64,000 nucleotides of DNA. It comes from Tetrastigma voinierianum. Lineage: Eukaryota; Streptophyta; Magnoliopsida; Vitales; Vitaceae. The position numbers were made by a program, and so were the translations under genes. A model generated the notes under the pieces. The model was not told the origin of the DNA, searched no databases, and worked only from the letters and a program-made list of their open reading frames with translations. This document shows positions 57,790 through 64,000 of this stretch, one piece after another. Positions within the stretch are counted from its first letter, which is position 1. Each line of letters starts with the position of its first letter. Where the stretch lies: the NCBI GenBank assembly GCA_016808115.1, contig JAEQBH010000734.1:992001-1056000 (forward strand), written 5' to 3'.

Positions 57790-59736
57790 TGACCAAATTT
57801 CGACACTCAGACAAGACTATTGTCTAATCCATAGCAATGGCGCCAAAAACTTGATTTGACCTGATTAGATGGACCTAATTTCATTTATTTTGTTTTATCT
57901 CTTAAATACCTAATGAATCAGTAGCGTCTTTAAATTTTGTCACTGTGGTAGGAATGAAATTTTTGCTGCTGGTTTTTCTCTCATTCAAACATGATAAAAT
58001 GCATATTGGTCAAAAGAAATAGCTGCAAGTGCAAAGGTCGTACAAGTAATAAAGTGGACCTTTAAGTCTGGATATCATACCCATAGGGATCGATAAGAGA
58101 ATCCATAGATCAACTACCCCTACTACTCAATGTCCTCACTATTTGAACTTCTAAGTTTCTAAGGATGGAAAATTGAAATGAAAAGTCTAAAATAACAGAA
58201 GAAAAACGGTAAAAATATACTGAAATAATATAATTGTTGAAATGTAATCGAAACACTAGGAATGGGATCAGTGTTCTGATCATAAATTTGCAGCAAGTTC
58301 TTTGAAAACACGTTTTTGTTATGGGTTTGAATTCTGAACTTGTTCTATAGCAAGGTAGTATAGCCTTGGATTCCTCCTGACACTACACATTTCACTCTCT
58401 AGTTTGCCACATTCCTATCTCTAGATAATCGTCCTCAAGAGCTACTCAGAAGACATAGACCCTTTTAAGATCCGCTGTTTTTCCTTCAGCATTTCTCACC
58501 ATTTTCTAGAATCAAGTCTGCCAGCTCCCATAGATAAGATAACACAAGCCTCCTTCAAAGTAATTTGTACCACAATCTAGAAATTGGGCATAATTCTCTC
58601 TCTCCTTAATTAGAATCTTAACTAACACGGGATCAAGATTGTTCTGCCGAACTGAGACGACGCCTCTAAACATTAAATTGATAACTCGATAGGTGGTCCC
58701 TTTGCCATGCCCTCAGAACACACTTCACTGCCTTCAGAAGGAATCTTGAATGCAAGGTGTTAGGAACAATCACCAAAAATGATTTTATCTAAATGACGAA
58801 TTATAATATAGTAGTTCTAAATATATCAGTCAAACATACCCCAAGTTACTGCTTGTGTGCTCTTAGGAATCTCCATCTCTGTGTCACTTAGAGGGCCTCT
58901 TGAAAATCAAAGCACAAATATAGCTCTATTCTGAGTATAATGTCCTCATATCAAGAATTGTTCACTACATGAAAAATACCGATTAAATCAATCCAGTTCT
59001 CAAAACCCACAATGGTCATTTAAATATCAAGAAATCATAATCAAACACTAAATCCCTCCCAAGAGGAGCTACCTTCCATATCCGTCTACTGCACTACAAT
59101 GACTAGTTAATTAGACAAATTCATTGAAGCTATAAAAAAAATTGAAGAAAAAAGGATTCTAGGAAATTTCCAGAAAACCTTGAAGTTCAAACATAAATGG
59201 AACTAAATATTAATTGATCTCAGATCGAAATTACAACTCAGATCCCTTATTCCAGTTCTAAGAAAAATAAAAATAAAAGAAATGAAAATAAAATAAAATC
59301 CAAAAAAATAAAAATCTAACACCATCGTAGCTATTTCTAATGTCGCCCATTCTTCATTGTTTTTCCTCCCCTCTCGTCACGCTTTTTTCTCTCTTTAAAA
59401 CTTGATAAAATGCATATCGTCTAAATAAATCGATGCAAGTGCAATGCCTCGTGACAAGCACAATAAAGTGGACCTTTAATTCTGGATATCGTATCCACAG
59501 GGATCGATAAGAGAATCCATAGATCAACTACCCCTACTACTCATTCCTCATTATTTGAACTTCTAAGTTTCTAAGGATGGAAAATTGAAATAATAAAATC
59601 TAAAATAACATTAGAAAAACTGTAAAAATATGCTGAAATAATAGAATTGTTGAAATGTATCAAACACTGGAATGGGACTCGTTGTTCGACTTCATAAATT
59701 TGTCAGTAAAGTTCTTTGAAAAACATGTTTTATTTA
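57790..59736 (-). repeat. 5' LTR of G, partly duplicated and interrupted
   Basis: Low end TGACCAAATTTCG. 57973-59382 is one full R-U5-type unit. At 59383 the sequence starts again (TTTTTTCTCTCTTTAAAACTTGATAAAATGCAT, as at 57973-58002) and continues to 59736, where element I is inserted. The U3 part is not reached. Confidence 0.7.
57825..57844 (-). other. Fossil primer-binding site in the 5' LTR of G
   Basis: The reverse strand reads TGGCGCCATTGCTATGGATT, followed in element orientation by TTGTC. It lies 35-55 bp inside the LTR end. Confidence 0.75.
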
Positions 59737-60044
59737 TCGACACGCCAAAATGCTAGTTTGAACTCTATTCAAGATAGGCTTGAGTGCTTGCGCACTAATC
59801 ATATGAATCGAGCCAATCGACATAAAAGTGTGTCACTTAGTACCACTAATTCCATTTCGAGTTTGTTTTTGGTAATTTTATGTGTTTTTGCATGCCTCAC
59901 CTAATAATTTCGAAGCCTGAGACAAGTCACGCGAATGTCGAGATTTACAAAGTGATTTTCATCAACCAAAATGAAGAAATGTGAAGGGAGTCGATGAAAG
60001 GTCGATGCGCTGGCAAAACAAGCAAAGCAGGAGGAAACCAAATT

Positions 60045-60315
60045 TTCACTATGCATTGCGAAAATTTCACTGTGATTGCGAAAATTTTCGCAATCATAGC
60101 TAAATTAAGAATCCTAGCCAAAATTCCTCAAGATCCTAGCTTAAATCTCTCTATGCAAAATTTTCTCGCTGTTAATAAATTTCGCTAGCCCAGCTTAAAT
60201 TACTGCTCATAAATAAATTTTTATTGCCTGAAATTTTCGCTAGCTTAGAGAAATTCTCACAAGATAGCTTAAATTCCTTCATTCATGCCAGCGAAATCGC
60301 CTACATAACGAAAAT
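60045..60315 (+). repeat. GCGAAA/TTTCGC palindromic cluster, LTR of I
   Basis: Words TTGCGAAAATTTCAC, GATTGCGAAAATTTTCGCAATC (a 22-bp palindrome, here split for clarity as GATTGCGAAAA + TTTTCGCAATC), TTTCGCTAGC and CAGCGAAATCGCC. It lies about 120-380 bp upstream of the TATA box. Confidence 0.8.
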
Positions 60316-60428
60316 GTATCGCTCCAAGGCTTTTATATTTTGATTCCAAATCCATCACGCTGATTAATTACCACTATTCCTATCGAATTTCATATTTTAG
60401 GCATTTTGTCATTTCACAATTGGATTGG

Positions 60429-60439
60429 CTTATATAAGC
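60429..60439 (+). promoter_or_regulatory. TATA box, LTR of I
   Basis: CTTATATAAGC, a self-complementary strong TATA box. Confidence 0.7.
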
Positions 60440-61292
60440 TCCCTACAACTTTTGTAACCCTAACTATTCCATTTTTATGGTACTGCAATTTTCATTTTAG
60501 GTTTTATTTTTAAATTTTCTTCTCTCTCCTCTTTCTCTCTTTTTCTCGATCGGCTTAAATACACCCTCGAGGATGACACTCAAGGGATGCTCGGGCTAAG
60601 CCTTAAAGCCTCAAGAGTGAGGGTTGCTAGCTGGTTTGTGTGGCTACCGCAGGGGTTGTCCTCATGCTTTAAATGATACAAATGATTAAGCTTCCAAACT
60701 TTCCAAACTAGGGTTTAATGCCATTTAATGTCTTTCTTCGTCAATACTTGTCATGTTTTTAGGTTCAAGGCATTCTTGGCTCAAGATGCACTGCAAAGGT
60801 ATATTCTTTAGATGTCATTTACGAGCCATCAAATGAGGTTAAATGCTAGTGGTTTCAAATTGACCGATATTGAATGCTTAGTATTTGATTTTACTCAAAT
60901 AGGAGTGGTTCTAGGTTAGTTTTATAGCTAAACAAATATCCTAGCTTTGGCCACTATATGTCATTAGCCCTAATGCGAGGAAATAACCCGAGGATGATTA
61001 CCCCCATGTTATCAAGCTTAGTGACCCAAGCCTCAAGAAGTATCATTTACACTTTAAGTTTGGGTTTATCGCCATCCAAATGAACAACCAACTCCCCGTT
61101 TTAACCAAATCCAAAAATCCAAACAAAAGTCTCACCATTTTCAAACATTAATGCGAATTACTGTGGGATGAAAACCCATCCCCGTGTTCTACCTTAGACT
61201 CGCTATATCGCAAAGAGCTTGACCACGTAGTAGGAGGAGTATAGGAAACAAATATTGTTGATTCCGATCACCCTACCGTGGCACGAATCAAA

Positions 61293-61310
61293 TGGCGCCA
61301 CTATGGGGAT
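61293..61310 (+). other. Primer-binding site (tRNA-Asp), element I
   Basis: TGGCGCCACTATGGGGAT, two bases after the LTR end. The first seven and the last five bases match the tRNA-Asp complement. Confidence 0.75.
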
Positions 61311-61649
61311 GGTGCCAAACTACTTGAGCGATGATTTGACATGTACTTGTAATCCATAATACAAGTAAGCCGTGACCTTTCAACTTTGGAATTTCATTTG
61401 TTGAACTGATGTTTTCTAGCAAGCATCGTGACTGCTTTTGTTTCATACAATAGCTTGTTTTAGCTAACACTCCACCCTTCTTTTTATGTTTTTGCTAAGG
61501 TTTTGTTTTGTGTCATTTTGTGTAACAAGTGTTTATGCAGCACTGGATAGAGGGATATCGTAGATCAGAAAGAGTGAGTGCACCAAATGAGCAAGGCTTG
61601 AAATCGCAGCACAAGGACCAAATGGATCCTCTACCTCGAGGAACAACAA

Positions 61650-63362
61650 AGTCAACAAGCACCCTATGAATCCAATGAAAGATACATAATGACGAGGATC
61701 ACATACACCCTCCTAGAAAGTTGCCTCTTCCTCGCATCATACCTCCTTCACAGATGAATGAGACCTGCCTAAAGGCTCTCGTTTCCCACATTTCACGGTA
61801 TGGAGAATGAAAATCCATATTCACATACCTGGATTTGAGGAAGTATGCATAACTTTTAAGGAGGGTATAACCGATATGGAATTGTTGAAGTTGAAGGCAT
61901 TCCATTGACCTCAAAGACAAAGCCAAGATAATGGCTTTAATTCACTGAGACCCGCAACTATCGTAAGCCGGGCAGAGCTACAAAGTGCACTTTTAAAGAA
62001 ATTCTTATGCCTACAAGACCAATAATTTGAAGAGACAAATCTACACATTTGTCGCCTCGACAACGAGAGGTTCTACCAATACTGAGAGATTCGGCGGAGG
62101 CCATCGCTGCTTGTCCACATCATGGTTTCGATGACTGATTACCAGAAACCACTTCTATGGTGGTGTATGTCCCCACCATGAAGCAACTTTTTGAAACAAT
62201 GTGGAGGAGACCTTTCTCGAAAGCAAGATCTTGTATTTAAGCCATGGATTTTGAATTATGTGGCTGAAACTTCCAAGGATGGATGAGCTAAACCATAAAG
62301 GAGAAGATGAGACCTCAAATTTCACCAAAGGAGGAATTTTGCACTTTCTGGAAGACATGGAAATGAAGTGCAAGAATATCAACCCTAGCTAGGAAGTGAA
62401 GAGCCAGAAGGAAAAAAGGCTCTTATGAGGTGCGTGCAGGATCAAAATACCGCATTGTGCCAACCCATGCATCAATTGTCACCCCACCGTCCATCCAGAG
62501 AACACTATCCGAAGGGGCCCTCGAAGGATTCATGTCGAACATGCTAATGTCAAAATAATACAAGTTTACAACCCAATGCCCCATACTCTGCACACGTACA
62601 ATTCCACTGGAAGAATCACCCAACCTCTCCCTGAAACCTAATCCCCCCGCCTATGTGACCCCCGGTGCAAAACAATGGGCTTGGTTCCTCATCTCAACCA
62701 CAACTACTCACTATCTTCCTCCCCTGTGGAACAAGTTATATTGAATTGAAAGCAAGGTGGTAGTACTCTTGTGCAGGAACAAAAGGGACTAACGACAATC
62801 GGGCACAAAGAATTGATACTGTAGAAAGTACACTAAACAAAAGAATAGATGGGCTTTAGAGCAATCTTAATCAAAAAATTGACAACCTGCAGTATTCAAT
62901 CACAAAGATCAACAATTTGCTGGAGGTACAGGAGAGAGGAAGGTTCCCTTCCCAAACATTGCCAAATCCAAAAGGAGTCCATGAAGTAGGTTCATCCAGC
63001 AACTCAGGGATGGATGAAGTGAAAGCTATCATCACTTTGAGGAGTAGAAAAGAGATAGAGCAACTGCCTATAAATCGCAGCAAAACATGCAAGGAAAAGG
63101 GAAGTCGAGTCTCCGAAGGGTAATAATCGCTGAAGATCCAATAAGAAAAGATGCCCTCCATTTCCCCAAGCACTACGAGGGCAAGAAAATCCCAAACCAA
63201 GCTAAAATTTGGGAGGTGCTAAGGCAAGTGAAGGTAAACATTCCACTACTCGATATGATTAAGCAGGTCCCAACCTACGCAACGTTCAAGGACCCGTGGT
63301 ACGTCAAGAAAGCGGCTGGGGTATCAAAGAAAGCCTTCCTAACCGAGCAGTCAAGGCTATAA
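61650..63362 (+). pseudogene. Athila-like gag of element I (frame-broken)
   Basis: Parts in order, in changing frames: FKEGITDMELLKLKAFPLT (about 61860-61910), a SRAELQSALLKKFL-like stretch, then ACPHHGFDD (about 62110) with the gag-family signature (PF03732), MKQLFETMW, then DNLQYSITKINNLLEVQERG (about 62880), MDEVKAIITLRSRKE (63010-63060) and IPLLDMIKQVPTYATFKD (63243-63293). The last open stretch ends at 63362. The order is the same as in A on the other strand. It would form the capsid. Multiple indels make it non-functional as read. Confidence 0.8.
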
Positions 63363-63900
63363 TCCAGAGCAAGACCCCTACCAAATACAAGGATCCAAGA
63401 TCCCCACAATTTCTACTAACATTGGTGGGACTCTTGCATGCATAAAGTAATGTTAGATTTGGGGTTACAGTAAACCTACCGCTACTGTATACAAAGTGAA
63501 GTTTTTAGTGGAGCTCAAGCCTATCAAGATCACTTTGTCATTCACGATCGACGCTGAAGATTCCTAAGGGAATAGTTGAGGATGACTTGGTAAAGGTGGA
63601 CAAATTCTACTACCCAATAGACTTTGTGGTGCTTGACATCGAAATAATAGGCGTGGGCCCAATCATGTGCCAATTATCCGAAGACCATTTTGGCCATCGC
63701 AATGCAATAATCAATTGTCGTAAATGGAGTCATGCAATACATTTGGCAACATGACATTGGAGCTCAATATTTTTCGTTTGAGTAACAAGCACAAGCTAGT
63801 GGAAACACAATCGTGGATCGATGAAGTTTGCTCAATTGACCAAATGAAGAAAGAGAAGCCAAATGTCCATAAATCAAGAAGAATTAGATAAGGAAAATGA
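63363..63900 (+). pseudogene. Retropepsin-like protease remnant of element I
   Basis: MLDLG at about 63450 stands where the catalytic D-S/T-G is expected. It is followed by PKGIVEDDLVKVDKFYYPID (about 63560-63620), FVVLDIE and MTLELNIFRLSNKHKLVE (about 63750-63800). A frameshift lies between the active-site segment and the rest. RT is expected beyond the window end. Confidence 0.7.
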
Positions 63901-64000
63901 AACAATCAGGAGGATTGAATGCTCCAAACATTCCCGTTGTCAATGATCACCTAAAATCACACGCTGAGAAGAAAATCCACAAGAATGGACTAAGCATGAA

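Larger units (their letters stand above)
44481..59736 (-). mobile_element. Element G: non-autonomous LTR retrotransposon carrying H and interrupted by I
   Basis: Minus orientation: 5' LTR (59736-57790, interrupted at its high side by element I), double PBS region, small ORF (57616-56803), 3' non-coding region, polypurine tract (55054-55070), 3' LTR (55053-44481, containing H). Internal length is only about 2.7 kb. No gag, RT or integrase. Confidence 0.75.
59737..61290 (+). repeat. 5' LTR of element I
   Basis: About 1.55 kb, from TCGACACGCCAAAATGCTAG (eroded start) to CCGTGGCACGAATCA. It contains the palindrome cluster 60045-60315 and TATA at 60429-60439. It matches A (5813-7410, opposite strand). 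Confidence 0.8.
59737..64000 (+). mobile_element. Element I: Athila-like element, 5' part, runs off the window
   Basis: 5' LTR (59737-61290), PBS (61293-61310), gag (about 61650-63362) and protease (about 63363-63900), in plus orientation. Any RT and integrase would lie beyond 64000. It is the same family as element A. It is inserted in the duplicated 5' LTR of G (left flank ..ACATGTTTTATTTA). Confidence 0.8.

Noticed and set aside
1..64000. tRNA, rRNA or host protein-coding genes
   Set aside because: None recognised on reading both strands. All longer open stretches fall in retroelement remnants, LTRs or the unidentified GC-rich block.

Overview
The window looks like a repeat-rich nuclear interval of a eudicot plant. 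It is AT-rich and has no recognisable host gene. It consists almost entirely of nested, decayed Ty3/gypsy LTR retrotransposons whose primer-binding sites match the 3' end of plant tRNA-Asp (TGGCGCCGTTG..). That feature, together with the gag and protease remnants, points to the Athila lineage. I cannot name the species. Frequent small indels between copies suggest old elements, unpolished sequence, or both, so almost every protein-coding trace is broken. I found no reverse transcriptase, RNase H or integrase, no tRNA or rRNA gene, and no CRISPR array.

Layout (letters are my own labels). 1-3110: a pyrimidine tract, then a GC-rich coding-like block read on the minus strand behind a TATA box, unidentified. 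Element A (3111-7410, minus): 5' LTR, PBS, gag and protease remnants, truncated. It interrupts element B (7411-43651, minus), which has a gag remnant and one LTR split into three pieces by two insertions. The first insertion is C (9980-36374, plus), whose 5' LTR carries three tandem copies of a ~1.55 kb promoter-containing unit. C is interrupted by D (18422-33147, minus), and D by E (24081-30050, plus, non-autonomous). The second insertion into B is F (36778-42568, plus), a relative of E. After a rearranged junction (43652-44480) comes element G (44481-59736, minus). Its 3' LTR holds the complete element H (45979-53879, minus), and its partly duplicated 5' LTR is interrupted by element I (59737 to the window end, plus; LTR, PBS, gag, protease).

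Two themes connect the elements. First, the LTRs carry clusters of short CpG-rich palindromes, generally 70-300 bp upstream of the TATA box. C, D, G, H and B use GTCGCGAC. A and I use GCGAAATTTCGC, which also occurs in E and F. These look like U3 regulatory arrays. Second, the LTRs of B, D, G and H contain a fossil tRNA-Asp primer-binding site about 50-85 bp inside their 3' end. This implies that the priming site moved outward and trapped the old one inside the LTR. C, D, G and H carry only a small ORF with the tail of a retropepsin domain and would need enzymes from an autonomous relative outside the window.
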